In this document: in pieces, positions 16,637-25,646 of the stretch
Layout: every line of letters starts with the position of its first letter
Position numbering within the stretch: position 1 is the stretch's first letter
Assembly: GCA_964514285.1 (NCBI GenBank)
Contig: CAZEQC010000006.1
Coordinates: 22,104 to 86,103, forward strand
DNA: 64,000 nucleotides
Origin: SKLM01 sp964514285
GTDB lineage: Bacteria > Chloroflexota > Anaerolineae > B4-G1
Direction of reading: 5' to 3'
Notes under the pieces: generated by a model
Told to the model about the DNA's origin: nothing
Database searches by the model: none
Seen by the model: the letters and a program-made list of their open reading frames with translations, nothing else
Made by a program: the position numbers and the translations under genes

Positions 16637-19589
16637 CGACCGGACGAGATCCATCACGTTGACCATCAACGGGGAGGAGCAGACCCTGCAGGTGCACGTG
16701 GGCGACACGCTGCTCGATGCACTGCGGGCGGCCTCCTACACCAGCGTCAAGTACGGCTGCGGGACGGGGGACTGCGGCGCCTGTACCGTCCTGGTCGACG
16801 GCGAGCCGGTGCACAGTTGCCAGATGCGGGCCGTGCACGCCGACGGTCATCGCATCTTCACCGTTGAGGGTTTGGCGCCTTATCCTGCTCGGGAGGTCGA
16901 CGATCTCCATCCTCTCCAGCGAGCCTTCGTGGAGACTGGGGCGATCCAGTGTGGATACTGCACCCCGGCGCAGATGTTGACGGCGAAGGCGCTCCTCGAT
17001 CGTAACCCGGACCCCACCAGAGAGGAGATCGAGGAGGCGATAAGCGGGGTGCTCTGCCGCTGCACCGGCTATATCAAGATCGTCCAGGCTGTGGAGCGGG
17101 CCGCGGCCCTGATGCGCGGCGAGGGGGTGGCTTCCTTCCGCCACCTGGAGGGGACCCTGGCCGACGGTCAGTCGCCGGCCGATCTGCTCGGTGAGTTCTA
17201 CGCGGTGCCCGGCGATGGACGCCATCCCCGGACGACCCTGGTTATCTCTCCACCGGAGATGGAGCCCTTGGACGTCGTGGGGCAATCGGCGTTGAAGGTG
17301 GACGGTATCAAGCTGGCGGCCGGTCGACCGGCGTTCGCCGACGACATCCAGATGGAGGGGATGCTCCACGGCGCCCTGCTGACCAGCCCACACGCCCACG
17401 CCCGCATCAAGCGCATCGACGCCAGCGAGGCCCGGGCCCTGGAGGGTGTGCACGCCGTCCTCACGCACGAGGACATCCCGCGCGTCAAGCACGCATCCGG
17501 TGGTCAGAGCTACCCCCAGCCGCCGCCCTTCGATCAGGTCTGCCTGGATAGCAAGGTGCGCCACGTCGGCGATCGCGTGGCCGTCGTCGCTGCCGAGACG
17601 CCGAGGCTGGCCCAACGGGCGCTCCGGCTGATCGAGGTTGAGTATGAGGTGTTGCCCCACGTTCTGGACGCCGAGGAGGCGCGGGCGTCGGGCGCGCCCA
17701 CCATCCACGACGAACCGGATACCGAGGGTATCTTCAGCGTCGAGCATAACATCGTTCATCACATCGAGGCGGATGAGGGTGACGCCGACGAGCAGTGGAG
17801 CCGGGCTGACGTGGTCTTCGAGCGGGAGTACCGTACCGCCCAGCAGCAGCAAGCCCACATCGAGCCTCACGTCTGCATCACGTATTGGGACGAGGATGCC
17901 CGGCTGGTGGTCCGCAGCAGCACACAGGTGCCCTTCCACATTCGGCGTATGCTGGCGCCCCTGGTGGGCCTCTCAGAAAAGGATATTCGCGTCATCAAGC
18001 CGCGCATCGGTGGAGGCTTCGGCAACAAACAGGAGATGATCCTGGAGGATCTCTGCGCCCACCTGACCATCGCCACGGGCCGGCCCGTCCGTATGGCGTA
18101 CAACCGCCGCCAGGAGTTCACCAGCTCGCGCAGTCGTCATCCCACCGTCCAGCGCTATCGGATGGGTGTGACGGAGGACATGGAGGTCGTCGCCACCGAG
18201 CTCGACCTCCTCGGTGACACCGGTGCTTACGGTACCCACGGGCTGACGGTCAACATGGTCGCCGGTCAGAAGGGTCTGACGCTCTATAACACCCCCTACT
18301 CCTCTTTCCTCTGCGATGTGGTCTACACCAACAAGCCCACCCCGGGCGCGTTCCGCGGCTACGGCGCCATGCAGTGTTTCTTTGGCATCGAGACCATGAT
18401 GGCCGAGATCGCCGACCTGATGGACTGGGACGTGGTCGCTTTCAAGCGCAAGAACTGGATCCGGGAGGGGGAGTCGCTCCTCATGGCGAAGGCCCTGGGC
18501 GAGGGCCGCGAGGGGTTCGAGCAGACGATCCACTCCAACGGCCTGGAGGCGTGCGTGCGCGTCGGCGTCGAGGCGATGGACTGGTATGAGAAACGGGGCA
18601 AGCTCAACCAGGATGCCAGCGGTCCCATCCGGCGTGGGATCGGCATGTCCGTCATGGCTCACGGCAGCGGCATTGCCGGCCTCGATATGGCCGCCGCCAC
18701 GCTCAAGATCAACGATGACGGATCCTTCAATCTGCTCATCGGTGCCACTGACATTGGCACCGGCTCCGACACCATCCTGGCCCAGATGGCAGCCGAGGAG
18801 CTGGGGATCCCGCTGGAGGACGTCGTCGTCTACTCCTCCGACACCGATTTCACGCCCTTCGATAAGGGGGCTTATGCCTCCAGCACCACTTACATCAGCG
18901 GCGGTGCAGTTCGCAAGGCGGCGCGTCAGGTGGCCGATCAGGTCCGTGAGCACGCCGCTACCATGCTGGGCTTGGATCTGCAGGGGGGCGAGGTCGCTCT
19001 GGAGGATGTGATCCTGAACGATCGGGCTGTCCACTTCCCCGACGGACGCAGTGTGACAATGGAGCAGGTCGCTCTGAGCAGCCTCCATCAGCGGGATCAG
19101 CACCAGATTATGGCCACGGCCTCCAACATAAGCTACGACAGCCCGCCGCCCTTTGGCGCTCAGTTCGTGGAGCTGGCCGTCGACATCGAGACCGGGCAGG
19201 TGACCGTTGAGCGCGTTCTGATGGTCGCCGACGCCGGCCGGGTGATCAACCCGGTCACGGCCTCCGGTCAGGTGGAGGGTGGGGTCACGCAGGGATTGGG
19301 GTTCGCCCTCTGCGAGGAGATGGTCTACGACGATGACGGCCGGCTGGTCAATCCGCGCCTGGGGCCCTACCACATCTACAAGGCCGACGAGATGCCCGAG
19401 CTGGAGGTGATCTTCGTCCAGACCGACGAGCCCACCGGTCCCTTCGGGGCGAAGTCCGTGGCCGAGCTCCCCATCGACGGCATTGCACCAGCCATCGCCG
19501 ACGCGATTCACGATGCCACGGGCGTCTGGCTGCGCGAAGCGCCCTTCACGCCGGAGCGCGTGTGGCGCGCTCTCAACGAGGCGGACTGA
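16629..19589 (+). CDS. Fused 2Fe-2S / molybdopterin hydroxylase, xanthine dehydrogenase type
   Basis: The 986-residue fusion joins a small and a large subunit. The N-terminal ferredoxin-like domain has C44, C49, C52 and C64, and the second 2Fe-2S domain has C108, C111, C143 and C145 (CGYC...CRC). After a linker at about 165-215 the molybdopterin domains follow, with GGGFGNKQE near 460, PGAFRGYGAMQ near 575 and GAKSVAELP near 940, whose glutamate (about residue 946) fits the catalytic base. GAFRGYG is the xanthine dehydrogenase/aldehyde oxidase form, not the AYxCSFR of CO dehydrogenase form I. The ATG at 16629 has GGAGGTG just upstream. It likely hydroxylates an aldehyde or N-heterocycle with water as oxygen donor; the FAD partner is the truncated gene before it. 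Confidence 0.9.
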   Translation: MSNDRTRSITLTINGEEQTLQVHVGDTLLDALRAASYTSVKYGCGTGDCGACTVLVDGEPVHSCQMRAVHADGHRIFTVEGLAPYPAREVDDLHPLQRAFVETGAIQCGYCTPAQMLTAKALLDRNPDPTREEIEEAISGVLCRCTGYIKIVQAVERAAALMRGEGVASFRHLEGTLADGQSPADLLGEFYAVPGDGRHPRTTLVISPPEMEPLDVVGQSALKVDGIKLAAGRPAFADDIQMEGMLHGALLTSPHAHARIKRIDASEARALEGVHAVLTHEDIPRVKHASGGQSYPQPPPFDQVCLDSKVRHVGDRVAVVAAETPRLAQRALRLIEVEYEVLPHVLDAEEARASGAPTIHDEPDTEGIFSVEHNIVHHIEADEGDADEQWSRADVVFEREYRTAQQQQAHIEPHVCITYWDEDARLVVRSSTQVPFHIRRMLAPLVGLSEKDIRVIKPRIGGGFGNKQEMILEDLCAHLTIATGRPVRMAYNRRQEFTSSRSRHPTVQRYRMGVTEDMEVVATELDLLGDTGAYGTHGLTVNMVAGQKGLTLYNTPYSSFLCDVVYTNKPTPGAFRGYGAMQCFFGIETMMAEIADLMDWDVVAFKRKNWIREGESLLMAKALGEGREGFEQTIHSNGLEACVRVGVEAMDWYEKRGKLNQDASGPIRRGIGMSVMAHGSGIAGLDMAAATLKINDDGSFNLLIGATDIGTGSDTILAQMAAEELGIPLEDVVVYSSDTDFTPFDKGAYASSTTYISGGAVRKAARQVADQVREHAATMLGLDLQGGEVALEDVILNDRAVHFPDGRSVTMEQVALSSLHQRDQHQIMATASNISYDSPPPFGAQFVELAVDIETGQVTVERVLMVADAGRVINPVTASGQVEGGVTQGLGFALCEEMVYDDDGRLVNPRLGPYHIYKADEMPELEVIFVQTDEPTGPFGAKSVAELPIDGIAPAIADAIHDATGVWLREAPFTPERVWRALNEAD

Positions 19590-19614
19590 AAGAGCTGTAG
19601 ATTAGGGGGATATT

Positions 19615-20064
19615 ATGTACGAGACGATTCTGGTCCCATTGGACGGATCGAAGCGCGCGGAGGCGATTCTGCTGCACGTGGAGGAGTTGGCCCAGCGATA
19701 CGACGCGAAGGTGGTCTTCGTGCGCGTCCTGGAGCCCCTTCCCTACGTCGCAGGCCCGGAGGGGATGCCGATCACGCTTCGCGAACAGGAGCTGGAGCAG
19801 CGACGCAACGAGGCTGAGGAGTACATCAAGGCCCGGAGTGGTGAGTTCCGGGAGAAAGGCATTGAGACCAAGGGCGTCATCTTCCAGGGACCCGTCGTCG
19901 AGGCCATCACCGATGCCGCGGAGAGGGAGAACGCGGACCTGATCGCTATCGCCAGCCACGGACGCAGCGGGCTGTCACAGTGTTTCTATGGCAGCGTGGC
20001 GGCCGGCGTGCTCCATCGCGTCGACCGGCCCCTATTGGTCGTCCGTTCGCTGGCTGTGGACTAG
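19615..20064 (+). CDS. Universal stress protein (UspA family)
   Basis: This 149-residue single-domain Usp begins YETILVPLDGSKRAEA, and the ATP-binding loop is ASHGRSGLSQCFYGSVA near residues 123-139, close to the G2xG9xGS pattern of the ATP-binding class. It ends in the strand PLLVVRS. Such proteins bind ATP and modulate stress or transport responses. It follows the molybdo-hydroxylase gene by 25 nt and precedes exonuclease III by 21 nt, both on the same strand, so it is probably cotranscribed. No more specific role is visible. Confidence 0.93.
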   Translation: MYETILVPLDGSKRAEAILLHVEELAQRYDAKVVFVRVLEPLPYVAGPEGMPITLREQELEQRRNEAEEYIKARSGEFREKGIETKGVIFQGPVVEAITDAAERENADLIAIASHGRSGLSQCFYGSVAAGVLHRVDRPLLVVRSLAVD

Positions 20065-20085
20065 GATTCATAGAGGGAGGTTGAT

Positions 20086-20886
20086 GTGTCCAACGACGTG
20101 TTGAAGGTGGCGACCTACAACGCCAACTCGATTCGAGCGCGGATGGATCTGATCCTGGATTGGTTGGATCGAGAGGAGGCTGACGTTCTCTGCGTCCAGG
20201 AGACAAAGGTGCAGGATCAGGACTTCCCCGAGGAGCCGATTCGTGAGGCGGGCTATCACGTCGTCTATCGGGGGCAGAAAGCGCACGCTGGCGTGGCGAT
20301 TGTGAGCTCGATGGAGGCAGAGGATGTGGCCTACGGCTTCGATGACGGCGGCGAGCCCGACGCTCACCGTCTGATCCGCGCCCTCTACGCCGGGGTGCCG
20401 GTGGTGAACACGTACGTGCCCCAGGGCCGCTCCCCCGTCTCCGAGCACTTCCAGTACAAGCTGGACTGGTTCGACCGGCTACGTGCCCTTTTCGAGCGTC
20501 ATTACGATCCGAATGAGCCGCTGCTTTGGATGGGAGACTTCAACGTCGCGCCCAAGCCGATCGACATCTATGATCCCAAGGCGAAGGCGAACCACGTCGA
20601 CTTCCACCCCGACGCTCGGGCGGCTCTCGATCAGGTCAAGGCCTGGGGCTTCGTCGACGTCTTCCGGCGTCACCATCCGGACGAGGAGGACCAGTACACG
20701 TACTACGACTACCGGGCCAAGGATCCCATCGAGCGCGGGATCGGCTGGCGCGTGGACCATATCTGGGCCACCCAGCCGCTGGCGGAGCGCTCGACCGAGG
20801 CCTGGATCGATTTCGACGCCCGCCGGGCGGAGCGCCCCTCCGATCATACCTTTTTGGTGGCGGCGTTCGAGGTGCAGAACGTCTGA
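20086..20886 (+). CDS. xthA: Exodeoxyribonuclease III (AP endonuclease family)
   Basis: This 266-residue enzyme has all family catalytic blocks: ATYNANSIRARM (Asn of motif I), LCVQETKVQD (metal-binding Glu), MGDFNVAP (Asp and Asn), GWRVDHIWAT, and PSDHTFLVA (the Asp-His pair near the C-terminus). It cuts DNA 5' to abasic sites and removes 3' blocking groups in base-excision repair. The start is a GTG at 20086 with GAGGGAGG upstream. A DNA glycosylase gene lies 13 kb downstream, but the two are not in one operon. Confidence 0.94.
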   Translation: MSNDVLKVATYNANSIRARMDLILDWLDREEADVLCVQETKVQDQDFPEEPIREAGYHVVYRGQKAHAGVAIVSSMEAEDVAYGFDDGGEPDAHRLIRALYAGVPVVNTYVPQGRSPVSEHFQYKLDWFDRLRALFERHYDPNEPLLWMGDFNVAPKPIDIYDPKAKANHVDFHPDARAALDQVKAWGFVDVFRRHHPDEEDQYTYYDYRAKDPIERGIGWRVDHIWATQPLAERSTEAWIDFDARRAERPSDHTFLVAAFEVQNV

Positions 20887-20921
20887 AGCGGGATATGTCT
20901 ACACCGAGCAGCGTAGAGTAG

Positions 20922-21003
20922 ACACGGAGAGGCGCAGAGCGGACGAACCTAGATCCTTCTCTGAGTGCTCCGTGTCTCCTCGGCGTGACGCCGTGTAGGT
21001 TCG
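20922..21003. repeat. Nested inverted repeats in the xthA-cooT gap
   Basis: ACACGGAG (20922-20929) pairs with CTCCGTGT (20968-20975), and CGAACCT (20944-20950) pairs with AGGTTCG (20997-21003). The interleaved pairs give two alternative hairpins. It could end the upstream transcript or be a remnant of a dispersed repeat; no T-run follows. Confidence 0.45.
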
Positions 21004-21044
21004 TGAGATGTAGAGCGTAACAGCCTTAAGGCGCAAGGAGTGGT

Positions 21045-21233
21045 ATGTGCCAAGCAACGGTCTATCTAGGTGATGAAGAGGTCGCCCGTGAGGTGACCGG
21101 ATTGACGTTGGTCGAGGATGGCGTCCGGCTGACGTCGTTTTTCGAGGACCCCCAGGTCGTACGTGGGCGCGTCCTTCAGGTCGATTTCCTTAAGCATCGC
21201 GTGCATTTGGAGCCGCTGGAGGAGGATGAATGA
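21045..21233 (+). CDS. cooT: CooT-family nickel-binding protein
   Basis: This 62-residue protein starts MCQATVYL and has the EDGVRLTSFF and VRGRVLQVDFLKHRVHLE strands of the CooT family. In characterised CooT the cysteine at position 2 is the nickel ligand and the protein works in nickel supply to CO dehydrogenase; Cys2 is present here. GCAAGGAG lies just upstream of the ATG. Its TGA overlaps the next ATG. No CO dehydrogenase gene is in the window, so its client is unknown; the neighbours are also metal-related. Confidence 0.85.
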   Translation: MCQATVYLGDEEVAREVTGLTLVEDGVRLTSFFEDPQVVRGRVLQVDFLKHRVHLEPLEEDE

Positions 21234-21472
21234 GCGATCGAGGCGACGTCACGTCCGAGAAGCTGCGGGTTCTCTTGCCACACTGGATTGAGCACAACGG
21301 CGAGCACGCCGAGGAGTTTCGACGTTGGGCGGAGCGCGCCGAGGAGGCCAAAGAGCCGATTCTGGCCGCCGCTCAGCTGGTCGAGGAGGCCAACGCGCGC
21401 CTTGAGGAGGCCCTCGAGACGCTCGGCGGACCCTTGGAGCACCATCACCACCACGATCATCCCCACGACTGA
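21230..21472 (+). CDS. Small His-rich acidic helical protein
   Basis: This 80-residue protein is predicted to be almost all helix (LRVLLPHWIEHNGEHAEEFRRWAERAEEA and ILAAAQLVEEANARLEEALETL). It ends with a histidine cluster, LEHHHHHDHPHD, that should bind a transition metal. The ATG overlaps the CooT stop (ATGA) and the TGA overlaps the start of the transporter gene by one base. Position and composition suggest a metal chaperone or sensor between CooT and the CDF exporter. No characterised family was recognised with confidence. Confidence 0.82.
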   Translation: MSDRGDVTSEKLRVLLPHWIEHNGEHAEEFRRWAERAEEAKEPILAAAQLVEEANARLEEALETLGGPLEHHHHHDHPHD

Positions 21473-22707
21473 TGGCTGAGGAACAACCGGTCGCTGCTGC
21501 GCCCGCGGATGAGGACAACGTCGAGCGGTGGGGGTGGTATTCCATCGGCATCAACGTCGTCTTGGCCGCCATCAACCTGGTCGTGGCGCTGGCATCCGGC
21601 AGCCTGGCGGTCCAGGCCGAGATGATCCACAACCTGGTCGACTTCCTGACCGCTGTGGCGGTTTTGATCGGCCTCAAGCTCTCCACGCGGAAGACGAAGG
21701 AGTTTCCCTACGGCCTCTACAAGCTGGAGAACGTGATCACCGTGGGGCTGGCGGTGATGATCTTTGTGACCGCCTACGAGATCGCGCGCGATGCTCTCTT
21801 CACGCCTCCCAGCCGGGCCATCGTCGATCCCTGGATGCTGGGCGGGATGATCGTGGCCACCATCATCCCCCTGGTCTTCAGCCACTTCGAGCTGCAGGCC
21901 GGGCGGGCGGCGAACTCCCCGGCCCTCATCGCCGACGCCAAGGAGTACCGCGCTCACGTCTTCACCACCGGGGTGGTCTTCGCCGCCCTGCTGGGGCAGT
22001 GGTTCGAGCTGCCTCTGGATCGGTTTGCGGCGCTGGTCATCGTCATCGCCATCGGCAAGACGGGATGGGAGCTGCTGGCCGACGGGATGCGCGTGCTGCT
22101 CGATGCCTCGTTGGATACCGATACCCTGTTAGAGATCCGCGAGATCATCCTCCAGGAGCCGGCGGTGGCCGAGCTGGCCTGGGTTACGGGGCGGAACGCC
22201 GGGCGGTTCCGCTTTGTGGAGGCCGAGCTGACGCTCCGTGTGCACGATCTGGAGAAGGCCGAGGCCATCACGGAGCGCATCGAGGAGAAGATCAACCAGA
22301 TCGTTCCTCACGTGGAGCGCGTGCTGATCCACGCCGAGCCGATGGAACGCACCCATCTGCACTACGCTGCTCCCTTGGCCGACGAGCCCGAGGATGATGG
22401 GGGACGCCTCAGCAAGCACTTCGGCGAGGCGCCGGTCTTTGCCCTGGTCAGGATGCGTTTGGAGGACGGAGCGGTGGAGGAACGGCATATCTTGGACAAC
22501 CCCTACGTCCACGAGGAGCGGGCTAAGGGCATTCGGGTGGCCGAGTGGCTCGTGGAACAGAAGGTCGACGTGGTCTTTCTCCAGGAGAGCCTGCAGGGCA
22601 AGGGTCCCGTCTACGTCTTCGGTGACGCCGCGGTGGAGATGCGCCAGACCGAGGCCGACACGCTCGACGAGGCGCTGGCGGCGGCGCGGGAGGAGGATGT
22701 GCGATGA
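21472..22707 (+). CDS. CDF metal transporter fused to NifX/NifB-like cofactor domain
   Basis: This 411-residue fusion has an N-terminal CDF transporter (about 20-210, with AEMIHNLVDFLT carrying the TM2 metal site and five or six hydrophobic segments) and a CDF cytoplasmic domain (about 215-290). The C-terminal region of about 110 residues starts LSKHFGEAPVFALVRM and includes LQESLQGKGPVYVFGDAAVEM, the pattern of the dinitrogenase iron-molybdenum cofactor (NifX/NifB) family. That domain is known to hold FeS or FeMo-type clusters, so here it may sense or store metal. The start overlaps the His-rich gene by one base and the stop overlaps the radical SAM gene (ATGA). Confidence 0.85.
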   Translation: MAEEQPVAAAPADEDNVERWGWYSIGINVVLAAINLVVALASGSLAVQAEMIHNLVDFLTAVAVLIGLKLSTRKTKEFPYGLYKLENVITVGLAVMIFVTAYEIARDALFTPPSRAIVDPWMLGGMIVATIIPLVFSHFELQAGRAANSPALIADAKEYRAHVFTTGVVFAALLGQWFELPLDRFAALVIVIAIGKTGWELLADGMRVLLDASLDTDTLLEIREIILQEPAVAELAWVTGRNAGRFRFVEAELTLRVHDLEKAEAITERIEEKINQIVPHVERVLIHAEPMERTHLHYAAPLADEPEDDGGRLSKHFGEAPVFALVRMRLEDGAVEERHILDNPYVHEERAKGIRVAEWLVEQKVDVVFLQESLQGKGPVYVFGDAAVEMRQTEADTLDEALAAAREEDVR

Positions 22708-23738
22708 GGGAGGGTGACCTGACGGAAGCGCGGCTTTACGACAAACTGGACGATCAGTGGGTGCGGTGTCACTTGTGTGCCCATCGCTGCCGCATCAACG
22801 AGGGGAAGCGGGGGATCTGCTCTGTGCGTGAGAACCGGGGTGGTACGCTCTACACGTTGGTCTATGGACGCACCGTCACCCGGCACGTCGACCCGGTGGA
22901 GAAGAAGCCTCTCTGCCACTTCTACCCGGGGACGAGGGCTTACTCCATCGCCACGGTCGGCTGCAACTTCCACTGTCAGTGGTGTCAGAACGCCAACATC
23001 TCGCAGATGCCGCGGGAGACGGGCCTCATCGTGGGGGAGAGCGCCAGCCCGGAGGAGATCGTCGCCGCTGCCAAGCGTTCCGGCTCTCGCAGCATCGCCT
23101 ACACCTACACCGAGCCGACCATCTTCTTCGAGTACGCCTACGACACGGCGAAGCTGGCCCACGAGGAGGGCCTGGCCAATATCTACGTCACCAACGGTTT
23201 CATGACCGAGGCGATGCTGGAGGCCTTCGATCCTTACCTGGACGCCGCGAACGTGGACCTGAAGGCCTTCCGGGATGAGACCTACCGTCAGTACGTGGGG
23301 GCGCGGCTGCAGCCGGTCCTGGACAGCCTGAAGAAGATGAAGGAGCTGGGTATCTGGGTCGAGGTGACGACGCTGGTCGTTCCAAACGTCAACGACGACG
23401 AGGAGGAGCTGCGGGACGCGGCGCGCTTCGTCGCCCAGGAGCTCGGTCCAGAGACGCCGTGGCACGTCAGCCGCTTCTTTCCGGGCTATCAGATGCGGCA
23501 CGTGTCGCCGACGCCGGTGACTACGCTGCGCCGGGCGTTGGAGATTGGCAAAGAGGAGGGCCTGCGGTACATCTTCGTGGGCAACATCCCGGACGAGGCA
23601 AACACCGAGTGCCACGTCTGCGGCGAGCTGCTGATTCGCCGCGCCGGCTACCGCATCCTGGCCAGTCACGTCGCGCCCAGGCAGGTCTGCCCCAACTGCG
23701 GCACACCGGTGGCCGGCGTGGGTCTGGCCCTAGAATGA
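22704..23738 (+). CDS. Radical SAM enzyme of the AmmeMemoRadiSam type
   Basis: This 344-residue protein has the radical SAM 4Fe-4S motif CNFHCQWC (C87, C91, C94) and a cysteine-rich N-terminus (C22, C25, C29, C39; RCHLCAHRCRINEGKRGIC) typical of the AmmeMemoRadiSam/PflA-like group. A C-terminal CHVCGE...CPNCG pair probably binds zinc. Relatives are encoded with AMMECR1 and Memo proteins, but neither is visible here. The start codon overlaps the transporter stop, making it the last gene of the four-gene metal cassette. Reaction unknown. Confidence 0.88.
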   Translation: MREGDLTEARLYDKLDDQWVRCHLCAHRCRINEGKRGICSVRENRGGTLYTLVYGRTVTRHVDPVEKKPLCHFYPGTRAYSIATVGCNFHCQWCQNANISQMPRETGLIVGESASPEEIVAAAKRSGSRSIAYTYTEPTIFFEYAYDTAKLAHEEGLANIYVTNGFMTEAMLEAFDPYLDAANVDLKAFRDETYRQYVGARLQPVLDSLKKMKELGIWVEVTTLVVPNVNDDEEELRDAARFVAQELGPETPWHVSRFFPGYQMRHVSPTPVTTLRRALEIGKEEGLRYIFVGNIPDEANTECHVCGELLIRRAGYRILASHVAPRQVCPNCGTPVAGVGLALE

Positions 23739-23748
23739 GGAGATCAAG

Positions 23749-25554
23749 ATGTCAAAGAAGGATGAGAGACGACGGCGAGAGCTGAGACGCCTCCAGGAGG
23801 CCATTCAGCGTCAGAAGGCAGCGTCTGCCGCCGAGGACGAAGAGAAGGCTATCCAGGACGAGGAGGATGAGACGGCTCTTGAGGACCTCTCGGACTGGCG
23901 TCGGGTCTGGGAAAGGTTCGATACCGCAGACCTCGATGGCAAGATAGCTCTCTTCCGCAAGATACTGGCATCGGGAGAGATGAACGGCGAAGCGGCCCTT
24001 GAGATGTCGAGCACGATCCACAGCTCTCTTGACACCAGCGATCCACAAGGCCGGGCGCGCTATGCTGAGCTGGTTGAGGACCTGTCCAGGCAGGCGCCAG
24101 ACGTGTATGAACAGCATGCGGGTTTCTATCGCAAGCACCTGACCTTCGACGCTGTCGCGGCCGAGGCGTGGGCCGACGTTGACCAGCTGCTGGTACCCTT
24201 TGCCGAGGAGTTGGCGTCGGACGTCGATGCCTTCTTCCAGATCGTTGACCAACTGCAATACCATGGTCGGATCCAGCCCCTCATCCGGGCCATGACCCGT
24301 GCCTGGCCAATGGTGCAAGAGTCGGATGACCTCACCGATTGGGGTGTCGAGGAGTTTGCGAAACGACTGATGAAGCTCCATCTGTTCCAATACTTGGAGA
24401 CGAGCGAGAACCCTCGTGCTGACGACCCAGAGCTGCTGGAGCGGACGGCTCCCTATAGAGAGTGGGTGGACGTCTGGATGGAGGAGACAATCTCCCATCT
24501 GACCGTGTCTCAGCCCTCCGATTGGGGGATGGCGGATTTTGGCCCGGCTGTGGACGCTGATCAATGGCGGGAGAACCTCACCATTCTGCTGATGGAGTTC
24601 ATCGCCGATCGGCACCGCGCTGGTGTGCCTTACAGTCGAGGGGACATGTTCGCGATGGTGCTCGCGGACAGATTGGCTAGGCAGATGGCCGTGCCTGCCG
24701 AACCGTTTGAGACCACCTCGGGCAGTCAGTCCGGTGGGAAGAGACGCGAGAGACGAGAGCGGGTCATCCCTGCCCCACTGCCCCTGGTACCTCGCTACCC
24801 GCTCCTGCAGGACACACTGGTCGATCTCTTTCCCAGCTTCGACGCGAAGACGTATCATACTGCTGCCTTGATGGAGCTTCTTCCCTCCTACGTCCATTTC
24901 CTGGCGCGCCTCGGGTTGATCCACCCGCTACAGATGGACTTGACGTTGGATGAACTGGTGCCCCTCGGCCGGCGCGCGTTGCAGATTCTCGTTGACTACG
25001 GCGCGGACCCCCATGCGGTGGAAGCCGTGGAGGCCGCCTGGTCCGGCAGAGCGTTCACCGCCATCAAGGAGGATCCGGCGTTGGCAAAGGCCCGGGAGAG
25101 GTCGCCAGAGCCGATCCCTCGAGCGACAAGGCCCAGCGTAGGCCCCGAAGAGGCTCTTGTTTACACCTTCGACGTGACCTACCTGCGAGACCCGGAGGTG
25201 CGCCGGACCATTGAGGTCACTGGGGATGATGCGTTGGATTCGTTGCATGAAGCGATTCTGCGCTCGGTCGGCTTTGACAGCGACCATCTTTACTCGTTCT
25301 TTATGAGCAATCAGGCCTGGGATGAGGCTACCGAGTACAGCTCACCGCTGGCGGACGGGCCGAGTGCCATGGGTGTGCAGATCGCTGACTTGGGACTGCG
25401 TATCAAGCAGCGTTTCCTCTATGTGTTCGACTACGGTGACGACCATCGCTTTGAGGTCCAGTTGGTCGACGTCACGGCCGAGCCGGCGGAGGGCCAGAGC
25501 TATCCTCGCGTCGTGGAGCGCCACGGCGAGGATCCCCCTCAGTACAGCCGGTAG
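23749..25554 (+). CDS. Large protein with C-terminal PRiA4_ORF3-like domain
   Basis: This 601-residue protein starts with a charged coiled coil (about 1-45, KKDERRRRELRRLQEAIQRQ). A long helical region of no known family follows (about 50-430), then a C-terminal domain at about 465-600 resembling plasmid pRiA4b ORF-3: VYTFDVTYLRDPEVRRTIEV, LHEAILRSVGFDSDHLYSFF, and FLYVFDYGDDHRFEVQLVDV. That fold is a small ubiquitin-like/beta-grasp-like module with no proven function. GAGGAG precedes the ATG. It follows the radical SAM gene by 10 nt and leads into the XPB helicase after 92 nt. Confidence 0.75.
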   Translation: MSKKDERRRRELRRLQEAIQRQKAASAAEDEEKAIQDEEDETALEDLSDWRRVWERFDTADLDGKIALFRKILASGEMNGEAALEMSSTIHSSLDTSDPQGRARYAELVEDLSRQAPDVYEQHAGFYRKHLTFDAVAAEAWADVDQLLVPFAEELASDVDAFFQIVDQLQYHGRIQPLIRAMTRAWPMVQESDDLTDWGVEEFAKRLMKLHLFQYLETSENPRADDPELLERTAPYREWVDVWMEETISHLTVSQPSDWGMADFGPAVDADQWRENLTILLMEFIADRHRAGVPYSRGDMFAMVLADRLARQMAVPAEPFETTSGSQSGGKRRERRERVIPAPLPLVPRYPLLQDTLVDLFPSFDAKTYHTAALMELLPSYVHFLARLGLIHPLQMDLTLDELVPLGRRALQILVDYGADPHAVEAVEAAWSGRAFTAIKEDPALAKARERSPEPIPRATRPSVGPEEALVYTFDVTYLRDPEVRRTIEVTGDDALDSLHEAILRSVGFDSDHLYSFFMSNQAWDEATEYSSPLADGPSAMGVQIADLGLRIKQRFLYVFDYGDDHRFEVQLVDVTAEPAEGQSYPRVVERHGEDPPQYSR

Positions 25555-25646
25555 TGACGGAGGAGGCTCAGGAGATCCAAGTTGCTCAGCCTGGCTCGCC
25601 GTGAACCTTGCTCTAGGTCCGCTTTCAGGTTAGTATTCTTTCCACC

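Noticed and set aside
16611..19511. Two long minus-strand frames (442 and 512 codons)
   Set aside because: Antisense shadows of the molybdo-hydroxylase; no ribosome sites or domains.
16629..19589. CO dehydrogenase form I
   Set aside because: The active-site loop is GAFRGYG, the xanthine dehydrogenase/aldehyde oxidase type, not AYxCSFR.
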